DNA of 64,000 nucleotides from UBA1227 sp963629305 (lineage in GTDB: Bacteria > Bacillota > Clostridia > Oscillospirales > Acutalibacteraceae): NCBI GenBank assembly GCA_963629305.1, contig CAVGIJ010000001.1:62001-126000 (forward strand), in the 5' to 3' direction. Both the position numbers and the translations under genes were made by a program. Position 1 is the first letter of the stretch. Each line of letters begins with the position of its first letter. The notes beneath the pieces were generated by a model. That model was given only the letters and a program-made list of their open reading frames with translations. It searched no databases and was not told the origin of the DNA. Below are positions 1-9,034 of this stretch, piece after piece.

Positions 1-7
1 ATTGCAT
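1..7 (-). CDS. Start of a gene cut by the left window edge
   Basis: On the minus strand an AAGGAGTG ribosome site (about positions 13-20) is followed by an ATG at 7-5, directly downstream of the mtaB stop. Only the first two codons (Met-Gln) fall inside the window, so nothing can be said about function. It would lie in the same direction as mtaB and could be co-transcribed with it. Confidence 0.35.
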
Positions 8-55
8 GTTCACTCCTTACGGAGCACCTTTGCTATACCGGTTATTTTTTTTATT

Positions 56-1402
56 TTATTCTGCTTCACCCATGCAGCAATCGTCTGCTGTGTTGTATCC
101 GGTGATCTTTACGGGAATGATTTTGTTGCTGAGTGCACTCACGATGGAAGCACTGCCGAGAGATGTAATTTTGAATGAGACGGGAGTGTAATTCATGGTA
201 TATCCGTGGAAAATACCGTCTTTTGCGTTGTATTTTTCGACAAGAACATTCAATGTCTTTCCGATTTGGTTTCTGAAGAACTCGGAACGCAGATCTGTCG
301 CAATTTTCAGAGCTGTTTCCGTGCGTGCCGATTTTACCCCGGGGTTAATCTGCGGCATTTCCGCTGCTCTTGTGCCTGTTCTTGCAGAGTATGGGAAGAC
401 GTGAATTTTCTCAAACTGAATTTTTTTCGCAAATGCAATTGATTCATTAAAGTCATCATCGGTTTCGCCGGGGAATCCAATCATAAGGTCGGTCGTTATG
501 GTCGCATCCTTGAATTTTGTGCGAAGTTTTCTACAAAGCTCCTCGTACTCCCTTGTGGTGTAATGTCTGTTCATTCTTTTAAGCGTGGAGTCGCATCCGG
601 TTTGAAGCGAGATATGAAACTGCGGGCAAAAGTTTTCAAGAGCAGCAAGTCTGTCAATTGCCTCGTCGGATATATTGTCGAATTCGAGCGAGCCTATTCT
701 TACTCTTTCAAAGCCCTTGCTGCAGGCAAGTTCTATGGCATCAACAAATGTCTTGCCAATGTCAAGGCCATAGCAGCAAAAGTTAATGCCGACGAGTACT
801 ACTTCTTTAAAGCCGGCCGATTTTATTTTATTGAGTTCGGACGAAAGACTTTCGAGTGAACGGGAGCGGGAATGTCCTTTAGATGTCGGAATGATGCAAT
901 ACGTGCAGTATCTGTCGCAGCCGTCCTGTATCTTTATGACGGCACGTGTCCTGCCCTCAAAACCGGCTATGGGCATATTTTCAAAAGAATCTCCCTTTTC
1001 GTGAGCGGGGATGTTGATAATTCTCGGTGGATTCTTATTTTCCGGCGATGTATCCCGGTTCTTTACATACTCCTCAACCATAGAAACAACAAGGGAATGA
1101 TCCTTGTTTCCGGTAACAATATCCGCCTCGGTCAATTCTTTTGCTTTTTCCGGATATGCCTGAGGCATACATCCGGTGAGAACAATGATTGCGTCGGGGT
1201 TATTTCGTTTAAACTTTCTGACGCATTGACGTGTTTTTTTGTCGCTTTCCGCAGTAACCGTGCACGAATTGATTATTATAATGTCTGCCGATGTCGGGTC
1301 GTTTTGTTCGATGAAAAAGCCGTTTCTTTGAAAAAGTTCTTTCATCGCTTCGGTTTCATATGCATTTACCTTACAACCGAGTGTGTAGAAAAAAACTGTC
1401 AT
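56..1402 (-). CDS. mtaB: tRNA (N6-L-threonylcarbamoyladenosine(37)-C2)-methylthiotransferase MtaB
   Basis: Radical-SAM methylthiotransferase that converts t6A37 to ms2t6A37 in ANN-decoding tRNAs in the cytoplasm. The 448-residue protein has the expected order: an N-terminal UPF0004 domain beginning TLGCKVNAYE with three FeS cysteines (C10, C47 and C78 by position), a radical-SAM core with the CxxxCxxC motif in the segment CDRYCTYC, and a C-terminal TRAM-like tail. The TLGCKVN start and the GCDRYCTYCI segment separate MtaB from MiaB and RimO. Start is the ATG at 1402, with a weak purine-rich ribosome site before it. It is transcribed leftwards, away from the degraded gene at 1.5 kb. Confidence 0.93.
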   Translation of the reverse strand: MTVFFYTLGCKVNAYETEAMKELFQRNGFFIEQNDPTSADIIIINSCTVTAESDKKTRQCVRKFKRNNPDAIIVLTGCMPQAYPEKAKELTEADIVTGNKDHSLVVSMVEEYVKNRDTSPENKNPPRIINIPAHEKGDSFENMPIAGFEGRTRAVIKIQDGCDRYCTYCIIPTSKGHSRSRSLESLSSELNKIKSAGFKEVVLVGINFCCYGLDIGKTFVDAIELACSKGFERVRIGSLEFDNISDEAIDRLAALENFCPQFHISLQTGCDSTLKRMNRHYTTREYEELCRKLRTKFKDATITTDLMIGFPGETDDDFNESIAFAKKIQFEKIHVFPYSARTGTRAAEMPQINPGVKSARTETALKIATDLRSEFFRNQIGKTLNVLVEKYNAKDGIFHGYTMNYTPVSFKITSLGSASIVSALSNKIIPVKITGYNTADDCCMGEAE

Positions 1403-1510
1403 ATAATTATTTCTCTTTCTTTGGATTTCCCTCGCCTTTGTGTAAATTATTATAACCCATTTGTCATAACTTGCATAGAATTTTTCATAGAATTGCTTGA
1501 GGTGGTATAA

Positions 1511-1729
1511 CGTGAAAAAGTTTTATATCAAATTTATGAGCGTTGTCATGATTGTTCACTTGCGATTGATGTTGAAGCACCCGTTGCAAAAAATCAGGTG
1601 CTCGGCAAGGTTGAATTTTTTGCAAACAATGAACTTATCGGGACAGTGAACCTTGTTTTCCCGGTTGAAATTGCAAAGATATCTTTTATTGATGCGGTTA
1701 TACTGCTGCTTGGAAGTCCGGTAAAATAG
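1511..1729 (+). pseudogene. Remnant of a D-alanyl-D-alanine carboxypeptidase (PBP5-type) C-terminus
   Basis: Reading frame 1511-1729 is open for about 72 codons but has no plausible start, because a TAA sits just before it at 1508-1510. The translation contains APVAKNQVLGKVEFF and then NNELIGTVNLV, and ends in a hydrophobic amphipathic tail before TAG. This is the pattern of the C-terminal beta domain and membrane-anchoring helix of DacA/PBP5-type carboxypeptidases. The catalytic transpeptidase-like domain with SxxK, SxN and KTG is absent, so this is a relic of a larger dacA-like gene, most of which has been lost. Family assignment rests on a short stretch and is an inference. Confidence 0.6.
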
Positions 1730-1806
1730 TGTGCAAATTGTTTGACTATGTACACATTAATATGATATTATTGAAGGTACATTTTTGCGGATGTGGAGGT
1801 AATTTT

Positions 1807-2976
1807 ATGTTCGAACATAAGAATCTTTACCCGGTGGTTCTTGTACCGGGCGTTGTCGGATACAGTGAAGATACATTGCCGGGAAAGATCCTACCTTGTT
1901 TTGGTACTACGGCTACAAGTGTTTCAAAAGTTATCAAGAGTATGGGTATGGATTGCCATACCGCATCATTCGGACTTGTTTCGGGTATATGGGACAGAAC
2001 ATGTGAACTTTATGCACAGATTTTCGGCGGGAGAGTTGACTACGGCGAAGCACATTCAAAGAAATTCGACCATGATCGTTTCGGAAAGACCTATCCGGGT
2101 ATGATTGGCGTAAAACCCGAAAAAATAAATCTTATAGCATATGGATTCGGTGCCCCGGTTGCAAGACTTTTTATTGACCTTCTTTGCAACGGTTCACAAG
2201 AGGAGATAAATGCGACGGATCCCGACGAATTGTCAGGACTTTTTAAGGGAGAAAATAGAGGCTTTGTACACAGCCTTGTAACAGTTGCGGGAGTAAACTC
2301 CGGTATTACGCTTCCACTCGCACTTGAAACAAAGATTCCAAACGCAAGAAAACTTTATGTTGAAGCTGCTGCAGTTGCCGAAAGTATTGTCGCACATATG
2401 AATTACATTGACCCGTATTACGAAAAGCACGGTATTACATTTACACAACATGGCTTTGCATTTAATTATAATGATAAAGAACATTTGGTTGATGAAGAAA
2501 GCCTGAACAACTATCTTTCAAAGACAGATGACAACATCCTCTATGAAATCAGTCCCGACGGAATGGATAAATTCAACAGAAATATGTCAGCGGCGGAGGA
2601 TACCTATTACATATCATTTGCCGGAAGTGTTACAAAAAATCTATTCGGAAAAATCACAATACCGACTTTGAAGGCAGGTATTTGTGTTCCGCTTGCACTT
2701 CTTATTTCAACATTTGAAAACTATCTTCCCGAGTATCCGACCGTTACCGAAAAAACTCATGAAAACGACGGCTTTGTGAATACGGATTCATCCTTGCCCC
2801 CGATTTCCGAGCACAGTGCCGCATTTAAATCGGCTGACAGATGTGTACCGGGTGTTTGGTATATGATGCCTGTTTCAGAGAGAAACCATCTCTCATTTGC
2901 AGGTCTTTTCAACAGACCGGACAAATACCGCAATGAAGTTTACGAGCTTGTAAAACTCATTTGCAATCTTGAATGA
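1807..2976 (+). CDS. Lipase-like alpha/beta-hydrolase lacking the nucleophile serine
   Basis: 389-residue protein resembling the Staphylococcus/Bacillus triacylglycerol lipase family. Supporting features are an oxyanion-type start (YPVVLVPGVVGY), the FDHDRFGKTYPG segment, a strand-turn-helix where the nucleophile elbow belongs (INLIAYGFGAPVARLF), an Asp-containing NDGFVNTDS segment and a late RNHLSFAGL segment carrying the expected His. The elbow, normally GHSxGG, reads AYGFGA with Gly113 in place of Ser, so ordinary serine-hydrolase activity is not expected. No signal peptide is visible, unlike secreted lipases. ATG 1807 is chosen because GGAGGT lies seven bases upstream; a GTG at 1729 in frame has no such site. 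It may be a pseudoenzyme or use another nucleophile. Confidence 0.75.
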   Translation: MFEHKNLYPVVLVPGVVGYSEDTLPGKILPCFGTTATSVSKVIKSMGMDCHTASFGLVSGIWDRTCELYAQIFGGRVDYGEAHSKKFDHDRFGKTYPGMIGVKPEKINLIAYGFGAPVARLFIDLLCNGSQEEINATDPDELSGLFKGENRGFVHSLVTVAGVNSGITLPLALETKIPNARKLYVEAAAVAESIVAHMNYIDPYYEKHGITFTQHGFAFNYNDKEHLVDEESLNNYLSKTDDNILYEISPDGMDKFNRNMSAAEDTYYISFAGSVTKNLFGKITIPTLKAGICVPLALLISTFENYLPEYPTVTEKTHENDGFVNTDSSLPPISEHSAAFKSADRCVPGVWYMMPVSERNHLSFAGLFNRPDKYRNEVYELVKLICNLE

Positions 2977-3031
2977 TAAGTGAAAAAGTTGAACCGTATT
3001 TAAGCATATTGCAGAAAGGTAAGGTTTAGAA

Positions 3032-4405
3032 TTGCAAATAACAGATAACTATTCAGCTATAACAGATCAGATAACTGAGTTGTCAGAATTGACTCTGAAA
3101 AACAGTACGATAGACAAGAGTCTTTATACAAAATACAATGTAAAACGCGGCCTTCGTGACCTTGACGGTAAAGGTGTCCTGACCGGACTTACCGAGATTT
3201 CGGAGGTACAGGGCCGTATCAAGGATGAAAACGGAAATGAGATTGAAACCGACGGTATCTTACGTTACCGCGGTTACAACGTTGAAGATATAATAAGCGG
3301 TTTCCCGAAAAACAGTAATTATGCTTTCGAAGAGGTAGTGTATCTTCTTCTTTTCGGCGAACTTCCGAATGCGAAGGAGTTTGAAGATTTCAAAGTTCTT
3401 CTTGCAAACTACAGAAAACTGCCTACGCATTTTGTGCGTGACATTATAATGAAAGCTCCGAGTAAGGATATGATGAATACGCTTGCCAGAAGTGTGCTTA
3501 CTCTCTATTCTTATGATCACAATGACGATGATACTTCTATTGAAAATGTACTTCGTCAGTGTCTGGAACTTATTTCTCTGTTCCCGCAGCTTTCGGTTTA
3601 CGGATACCAGACGTATAAGTATTACCATGACGGGGATTCATTCTTTATTCATGCCCCGAGAGATGATTTTTCAACATCCGAAAACATACTTCATATGCTA
3701 AGGGCCGACAGTCAGTTTACCCAGCTTGAGGCTAAGGTTCTTGACATGGCGCTTGTTCTCCATGCCGAGCACGGCGGCGGTAACAACTCGACATTTACCA
3801 CACGTGTTGTTACATCTTCGGGGACGGATACATATTCTGTAATGGCTGCCGCACTCGGATCACTTAAGGGACCGAAGCACGGCGGAGCAAACATAAAGGT
3901 TGTGAGGATGTTCCGGGATATTGAGGAAAATGTTCACGACTGGAACGATGATGAGGAGATAGCGACCTATCTTTATAAGATTCTCAACAAAGAAGCTTTT
4001 GATAAAGCAGGTCTTATTTACGGTATAGGACATGCCATTTACACAAAATCCGACCCGAGAGCACGTATGTTTAAGGGCTTTGTTGAAAGACTTTCCGCTG
4101 AAAAGGGAAGGGGAGAAGAGTTTGCTCTTTATGAAAAAGTAGAGAAGATTGCGCCGGGTGTCATTTCCGGAAACAGAAAGATGTATAAGAATATCTGTGC
4201 CAACGTTGACTTTTACAGCGGCTTTGCATATTCTATGCTTGGACTTCCTACGGAACTCTATACACCGCTTTTTGCATGTGCCAGGAGTGCAGGTTGGAGT
4301 GCCCACAGACTTGAAGAAATTATAAATGCGGGTAAGATTATACGTCCTGCATATATGAATGTCGGAGAAACCAAAAAGTATATCGCCATGGAAAACAGAA
4401 CTTAG
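3032..4405 (+). CDS. Citrate synthase
   Basis: Condenses acetyl-CoA and oxaloacetate to citrate, feeding the oxidative branch to 2-oxoglutarate and glutamate. The 457-residue protein carries the three catalytic segments: the first His in LHAEHGGGNNSTF, the second in YGIGHAIYTKSDPRA, and the Asp in NVDFYSGFAY. The N-terminal part has the LRYRGYNVEDI substrate-binding region. It is longer than the compact 370-residue bacterial type, as in many Clostridia. Start is the TTG at 3032 preceded by AGAAAGGTAAGG. It follows the lipase-like gene by 55 bases and is closed by a strong hairpin at 4.42 kb. Confidence 0.93.
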   Translation: MQITDNYSAITDQITELSELTLKNSTIDKSLYTKYNVKRGLRDLDGKGVLTGLTEISEVQGRIKDENGNEIETDGILRYRGYNVEDIISGFPKNSNYAFEEVVYLLLFGELPNAKEFEDFKVLLANYRKLPTHFVRDIIMKAPSKDMMNTLARSVLTLYSYDHNDDDTSIENVLRQCLELISLFPQLSVYGYQTYKYYHDGDSFFIHAPRDDFSTSENILHMLRADSQFTQLEAKVLDMALVLHAEHGGGNNSTFTTRVVTSSGTDTYSVMAAALGSLKGPKHGGANIKVVRMFRDIEENVHDWNDDEEIATYLYKILNKEAFDKAGLIYGIGHAIYTKSDPRARMFKGFVERLSAEKGRGEEFALYEKVEKIAPGVISGNRKMYKNICANVDFYSGFAYSMLGLPTELYTPLFACARSAGWSAHRLEEIINAGKIIRPAYMNVGETKKYIAMENRT

Positions 4406-4416
4406 TTTATGTAATG

Positions 4417-4452
4417 AAAAACCGGAAGGGAAAGCCCTTCCGGTTTTTTAGT
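4417..4452. terminator. Bidirectional rho-independent terminator
   Basis: An 11-bp stem, AACCGGAAGGG paired with CCCTTCCGGTT around an AAAG loop, has T runs on both sides. It ends the citrate synthase transcript and, read the other way, the convergent kinase-like gene. Confidence 0.9.
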
Positions 4453-4468
4453 ATGAAGTTTTGATTGT

Positions 4469-6205
4469 CTATTCTTCTTCAGTGGCTGTTGTTTCAACGT
4501 CGGTCCATACTTGGAGGATAACAGTTGTGCCCTTGTCGTATTGCTCTCCGACGTTTAAGTTTGTCGAGGCAACTGTTCCGGTGGTTGCATCTCCGGTATT
4601 TGCTTTGTCAACTCTCTTGCACGTAAAGCCGAGCTCTGTAAGCTTTGCACTGGCAGCGTCGTAGGTTTCGTTCTTGACGTCAATCATGGTGATCTGCTCG
4701 GTTCCCTTTGAAATCACAAGGGAAATTTTTGTTCCCTTTGGAACCTTCGACCCCTCAGCAACGCTCTGAGATATGATATAGCCGTTCTTTACGTCCCCGC
4801 TGTATTCCTCCGTAGTCGTAATTTCGAAATCTGAGAAGAATGCCTTTTGTGACGAAATGCTTGAATATGTTTTTCCCGTAAATGTCGGGACTACTACCAT
4901 TTCCTGTGCACTGTCGGACGTGCTTGTGGTTTTATTTGAGTCTTCGGTATTTATGTGATCCTTGAGTACGGTCATACAGAGTATTGCAAAAATAAGGAGT
5001 GCGATTCCTGCTGCTACAGCACCAGAAATAATTGCTGTCTTTTTAGTGCTATCGGTAATTTTACTCTTGGATGTTCCCTTTTCGGCCGGTCTGTTGTGTT
5101 GACCCTGATCTGATCTTTTTGCGGCTTTGTTGCCGGAACTCGGTCTCTGTGAAGCCTGCGACGGATGTCTGTGCTGTGCGTGCTGAGGTGTCCTCCGGTG
5201 AACGGACATTGCAGGTTCGTTGTACTCGGCTGCAATAGCTGTTGTCGGGGAAGCGGAAAGCTCTGCCCTGAATTGATCCACGGTTTTTGTTCTGTCCTCA
5301 GGCATAATTTGAAGGGCATTTATAAGCGCATTTATAACATATGCCGGGATTTGTTCCGCAAACTTTGCGGGAATCATCATCCTGTCGCCCTTCATACGAA
5401 CTGTTGACTCAATAGGAGTACTTCCTATAAGTGCGCGGTAGAGAACAGCTGCGAAAGCGTAGATATCCGTCCACGGCCCCGATTGTGCTTTTACACCGAA
5501 TTGTTCAACCGGAGCATATCCGGCAAATATCTCTGCGGCAATACCGGAGTTTACGTTTCTGCACTCCGGGATACTAAAGCCGCCAATGCGTATTTTATGG
5601 TCTGCGCAAACATAAAGTGTGTTCGGCGAAATGCCTCTGTGGATAATACCGGCAGAATGAAGTGTTGAAAGGGTGGAGAGTACAGGCATAAACATGATTC
5701 TGGCCTCTTCCCAGGACATATAACCTGTTTTTCTGTGAAGCAGGTAATCTCTGAGGGTTACTGCCCTTTCAAGCTGTTCACAGACGGCATATGCGGTATT
5801 GTTTTCTTCAACAATGTCGATAACTATTATAAGTGCGGAAAGTCCGCGCATTCTTGCAAGTTTTCTGTAGAGGTCAAGGAAACTGCTTTTGGTTGACGCG
5901 AAGAGTGTCTCTTTTCCGGGCTTTACAACAATATTCGGAGTGGCACCCGTTCTGGTTATAAGGGTATCCGGAAGAAACTCGCGTATTTTTACGGCGGTTT
6001 TTCTTTCTGTGTCGTAGGCCATGTAGGTGACGCCGTCTCCGTTTGCCTCGATGACATTTCCTATGAGATAGTGACCTCCGATGATTGTTCTGAGCGGAAG
6101 AAACGGAGGAAGTTGCGGTGAGCCGGCTTTGTAATTGCAATAAGGACACTGCTTTTCCTCACCGATATCCTTCATACAGTTCATGCATAAGTTTTCGTAT
6201 GACAT
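4469..6205 (-). CDS. PASTA-domain Ser/Thr kinase-like protein, probable pseudokinase
   Basis: 578-residue membrane protein related to PrkC/Stk1-type kinases. In order: an N-terminal four-Cys zinc-ribbon (Cys7, 10, 20, 23), a kinase fold (about 40-310) with the ATP Lys in TAVKIREF (K73), a basic linker, one transmembrane helix (about 393-418), and two extracellular PASTA repeats (about 430-570) that in this family bind muropeptides or beta-lactams. The catalytic loop reads HRGISPN instead of HRDxxxxN (Gly191) and the metal-binding DFG reads GGF (Gly208), so both essential aspartates are missing. It is probably a cell-wall sensor or scaffold rather than an active kinase. No PP2C phosphatase partner is adjacent. 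Confidence 0.85.
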   Translation of the reverse strand: MSYENLCMNCMKDIGEEKQCPYCNYKAGSPQLPPFLPLRTIIGGHYLIGNVIEANGDGVTYMAYDTERKTAVKIREFLPDTLITRTGATPNIVVKPGKETLFASTKSSFLDLYRKLARMRGLSALIIVIDIVEENNTAYAVCEQLERAVTLRDYLLHRKTGYMSWEEARIMFMPVLSTLSTLHSAGIIHRGISPNTLYVCADHKIRIGGFSIPECRNVNSGIAAEIFAGYAPVEQFGVKAQSGPWTDIYAFAAVLYRALIGSTPIESTVRMKGDRMMIPAKFAEQIPAYVINALINALQIMPEDRTKTVDQFRAELSASPTTAIAAEYNEPAMSVHRRTPQHAQHRHPSQASQRPSSGNKAAKRSDQGQHNRPAEKGTSKSKITDSTKKTAIISGAVAAGIALLIFAILCMTVLKDHINTEDSNKTTSTSDSAQEMVVVPTFTGKTYSSISSQKAFFSDFEITTTEEYSGDVKNGYIISQSVAEGSKVPKGTKISLVISKGTEQITMIDVKNETYDAASAKLTELGFTCKRVDKANTGDATTGTVASTNLNVGEQYDKGTTVILQVWTDVETTATEEE

Positions 6206-6355
6206 AAATTCGCCCCTTGATAAATATAATATGTACGCGTGTGTCTTATATATAAATTAACTTATATATAATAAAGAAAAAGAGTGTGTTTGTCAATAAA
6301 ACGGACGGTAAAGTCCTTATAATGGGACAGTTAAAAAATAATTACGAACATTCTG

Positions 6356-6383
6356 TTGACTTTTGGGCGCGGACGTGTATAAT
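6356..6383 (+). promoter_or_regulatory. Sigma-A type promoter for the small membrane protein
   Basis: TTGACT (6356-6361), a 16-base spacer and TATAAT (6378-6383) lie about 45 bases before the ribosome site of the gene starting at 6435. Confidence 0.75.
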
Positions 6384-6434
6384 AAGTCTTGTAAGAAACG
6401 AATGTTCGGATAAACCATCAGGGAGGTTATTATT

Positions 6435-6752
6435 ATGACACTTGGCTTTGCTATAAAAGTATTTTTGGAAATAGGAGTAGTTTTACTTATTGCATATGGT
6501 ATTATGAATGAGGAAAAGCTTGTTGCTTTTGAACGTGAACTCGGCGCTGTTATCAGATTTGCTTTCAGAAAATATGTTTTGAAAACCGTATCGAACAAAA
6601 ATCGAACAAATGACAGAACAAACAAAGAAATGTCACGTATGGAAGTAAGAAATATTGAAGTTCCGGTACATACAATAAGACGTCACAGAGCTGAAATAAA
6701 GAAGTTCCCCGCTGATGGCAGACAGACAAAACATTTCAGTGATGTTGCCTGA
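6435..6752 (+). CDS. Small hypothetical membrane protein
   Basis: 105-residue protein with one N-terminal hydrophobic segment (about residues 2-24, GFAIKVFLEIGVVLLIAYGI) followed by a highly basic, probably cytoplasmic tail with the cluster RRHRAEIKKF. I do not recognise a family. Start is ATG 6435 with GGGAGG upstream. It has its own promoter and a strong hairpin terminator, so it is a single-gene transcript between two minus-strand genes. No function is proposed. Confidence 0.7.
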   Translation: MTLGFAIKVFLEIGVVLLIAYGIMNEEKLVAFERELGAVIRFAFRKYVLKTVSNKNRTNDRTNKEMSRMEVRNIEVPVHTIRRHRAEIKKFPADGRQTKHFSDVA

Positions 6753-6800
6753 TCATTTACCCATGACCTTTTAAAGGTTCTGATAATTCTCAAACCAAAT

Positions 6801-6842
6801 AACAGGAGACAGGTATGCACATACCTGTCTCCTGTTATTTTA
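6801..6842. terminator. Long bidirectional hairpin terminator
   Basis: A perfect 17-bp inverted repeat (AACAGGAGACAGGTATG with its complement) is followed by T-rich sequence in both directions. It separates the small membrane protein gene from the convergent yebC. Confidence 0.85.
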
Positions 6843-6870
6843 TCGTTATTTCTTATTTAAAACACAGATA

Positions 6871-7620
6871 TTAAAGATACTGTTCAGCATCCTCTTCATT
6901 TTCCCAGTTGTGCCATACGTTCTGAACATCATCATCGTCCTCGAACATTTCAAGCATCTTTGCCATACCCTTGAGGTCATCCTCGGTTTCAAGTTTTGTA
7001 TATGTAGTGGGTATATACTGAACCTCCGCAAGTGCGAATGTGTAACCGGCACTTTCAAGTGCTTCGCGTACAGCGCCGATATCATTTGCTTCTGTTCTTA
7101 TCTCGTAAACATTTTCGTCGTCTGAAAGGAAATCTACCGCACCTGCTTCGAGAGCGGCATCCATGAGCTTTTCCTCATCAACGTCTTCCTTTTCAACGGC
7201 AATAACGCCGTAGCGGTTGAACATGAATGATACGCAACCGTTCTGTCCCATGTTTCCGCCGAATTTATCAAAGTAGTGGCGTACATTGCCGGCAGTACGA
7301 TTCTTGTTATCCGTAAGTGTTTCGACCATAACAGCTATTCCTGAAGGACCGTAGCCCTCATAGATGTTCTCCTCATAGTTTGCTGTTGAACCCTCTCCGG
7401 CAGCCTTTTTGATTGCACGGTCAATGTTATCGTTCGGAATATTGCTTGCTTTAGCTTTTGCAATAACGTTTTTGAGTTTTGAGTTGGAAGCGGGATCAGG
7501 GCCGCCTTCCTTTACGGCAACTGCTATTTCACGACCAATCTTTGTGAAAACTTTAGCCATTGCAGCGTCGTTTGCACCTTTTTTTCTTTTAATGGTGCTC
7601 CACTTTGAATGTCCTGACAT
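6871..7620 (-). CDS. yebC: YebC/PmpR family regulator or translation factor
   Basis: 249-residue full-length member of the YebC/TACO1 family, recognisable from the start SGHSKWSTIKRKK and the following acidic-basic three-domain arrangement. Family members bind DNA as regulators or help ribosomes through difficult peptides such as proline runs. Which role applies here cannot be read from sequence. Start is ATG 7620 with a GAGGTTAT ribosome site. It is the last member of a leftward gene row from obg through mrnC and the YitT-like gene, with a short gap of about 80 bases. Confidence 0.93.
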   Translation of the reverse strand: MSGHSKWSTIKRKKGANDAAMAKVFTKIGREIAVAVKEGGPDPASNSKLKNVIAKAKASNIPNDNIDRAIKKAAGEGSTANYEENIYEGYGPSGIAVMVETLTDNKNRTAGNVRHYFDKFGGNMGQNGCVSFMFNRYGVIAVEKEDVDEEKLMDAALEAGAVDFLSDDENVYEIRTEANDIGAVREALESAGYTFALAEVQYIPTTYTKLETEDDLKGMAKMLEMFEDDDDVQNVWHNWENEEDAEQYL

Positions 7621-7703
7621 GTTTATAACCTCGCTTCTTTTCTTAAAATAATGTGCAACTCACATATTATACAACTTTTGTCTGTTTTGTAAATTGTTTT
7701 TTC

Positions 7704-8591
7704 TTACTGGTTTTGTTTTTTGAACGGTTTGAAACCTTGTCCGAATATTTCTCCGGCTTCGGTGACGATAATAAACGGATTTGAGTCATATGTTCTTATT
7801 ATCTTTGAAATTTTTGCTATTTCATTTGCTCTGACCGCACATACGAGCATGGATTTTTTGTTTCCGGTATATGCGCCCGTTGCATCAAGAATTGAAACGC
7901 CGCGTCCCATTTCTTCTGTAATTGCCTTTGAAATATCCTCCGGGTTGTCGGTAAAAATCAGAAGCATCTTGCCATAGCCGCGACCGTAAAGAACGTAGTC
8001 TATGGAACGGGACGCAATAAATGTTGCGATAAATGAGTAAAGAGCGCTTTCAAAGTTTCCGTAAACAATACCCGAGACCGTAACGACGAGAATATCCGCA
8101 CACATGATTACGGTTCCCATGGACATATGCGGCCATTTTATACGAAGAAGCTTTGCCACAAGGTCTGTGCCTCCGGAGGTCGCGCCGCGATAAAGGATAA
8201 GAGCAATACCTCCGCCGTTGCATACTCCGCCGAAAATTGCGGCAATGAGTTTGTCACCCGAATACGGTGTCATAAACTTTGCGGACAGGTCAATAGCCAC
8301 GGAAAACATAAGTGTTGCGACAAAGGTTTTTGCGATGAAGTCTTTGCCGAATTGCTTGTACGAAATGATGAAAAGGGGAATATTCAGCGTGAACATAAAC
8401 GCACCTATGGGTATGCCCGTCAAGTGATTTATGAGCGTTGCAATACCGGTAAATCCTCCGGGGGCTATATGGTTCGGCGATGTAAACACATTTACCGCCG
8501 CGGCATATATAAATGAACCCAGTATGAAAAAAATGAGGTCTATACCGGATTCTTTGAGCTTTGATGATTTTGTGATTTTTCCTTTTTCCAT
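7704..8591 (-). CDS. YitT family membrane protein (DUF161 + DUF2179)
   Basis: 295-residue protein with about five membrane helices in residues 15-200, including the signature segment SPNHIAPGGFTGIATL, and a C-terminal soluble DUF2179 domain that begins near GYGKMLLIFTDNPEDI. The YitT family is widespread in Firmicutes and its transported or sensed substrate is not established. I choose the ATG at 8591 (MEKGKITK) because a GAGGTGATT ribosome site precedes it; the longer frame from 8621 would overlap mrnC without such a site. The start lies one base after the mrnC stop, so the two are translationally linked in one operon. Confidence 0.88.
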   Translation of the reverse strand: MEKGKITKSSKLKESGIDLIFFILGSFIYAAAVNVFTSPNHIAPGGFTGIATLINHLTGIPIGAFMFTLNIPLFIISYKQFGKDFIAKTFVATLMFSVAIDLSAKFMTPYSGDKLIAAIFGGVCNGGGIALILYRGATSGGTDLVAKLLRIKWPHMSMGTVIMCADILVVTVSGIVYGNFESALYSFIATFIASRSIDYVLYGRGYGKMLLIFTDNPEDISKAITEEMGRGVSILDATGAYTGNKKSMLVCAVRANEIAKISKIIRTYDSNPFIIVTEAGEIFGQGFKPFKKQNQ

Positions 8592-8592
8592 T

Positions 8593-9024
8593 TTAATCAC
8601 CTCTAAAAAACTCTTCCTCACCCCGTATGACGGTGAATAGTTCCCGCAGTCTGTTTATTTCACCCGACAGGTATAAAAAGCCGAAGAGTGCTTCAAAGCC
8701 TGTCGCGGTGTGGTAGTCCGCATTCGTCATATTCTTTGGTGTATGGGTAGTATGTGCATTTCTGCCGCGCTTAAAAACTGAGGATTCTTTTTCTGTCAGA
8801 TACGGCTCAATAACATGATAGGCTTTTGTCTGCGCAGCGGCACTTACGTATTTTACTTTTTGTGCGTGGAGCTCGCCTGCCGGTCTGTTTGCCTCGGTTA
8901 CCAGTGCTTCACGTACAAAAAGTTCGTATACACAGTCTCCGATAAACGCGAGGGTAAGCGGGCTGAGCGCGACAGGATCCACGGCGTCTGATAAGAATCT
9001 CAGTGAATCAAAATTTTTTTCCAT
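8593..9024 (-). CDS. mrnC: Mini-ribonuclease III (MrnC)
   Basis: 143-residue RNase III-like protein consisting of the catalytic domain only, without a double-stranded RNA-binding domain. The fold markers are LAFIGDCVYELFVREAL and, later, ATGFEALFGFLYL, which supply the acidic metal ligands (Asp in IGD, Glu in FEALFG). In Bacillus this enzyme matures 23S rRNA ends. It lies ten bases downstream of obg and is followed directly by the YitT-like gene. Confidence 0.9.
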   Translation of the reverse strand: MEKNFDSLRFLSDAVDPVALSPLTLAFIGDCVYELFVREALVTEANRPAGELHAQKVKYVSAAAQTKAYHVIEPYLTEKESSVFKRGRNAHTTHTPKNMTNADYHTATGFEALFGFLYLSGEINRLRELFTVIRGEEEFFRGD

Positions 9025-9034
9025 CAGTTACCCC

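Noticed and set aside
1729..1806. Upstream GTG extension of the lipase-like gene
   Set aside because: No ribosome site, and it overlaps the dacA-like relic; ATG 1807 has GGAGGT at the right distance.
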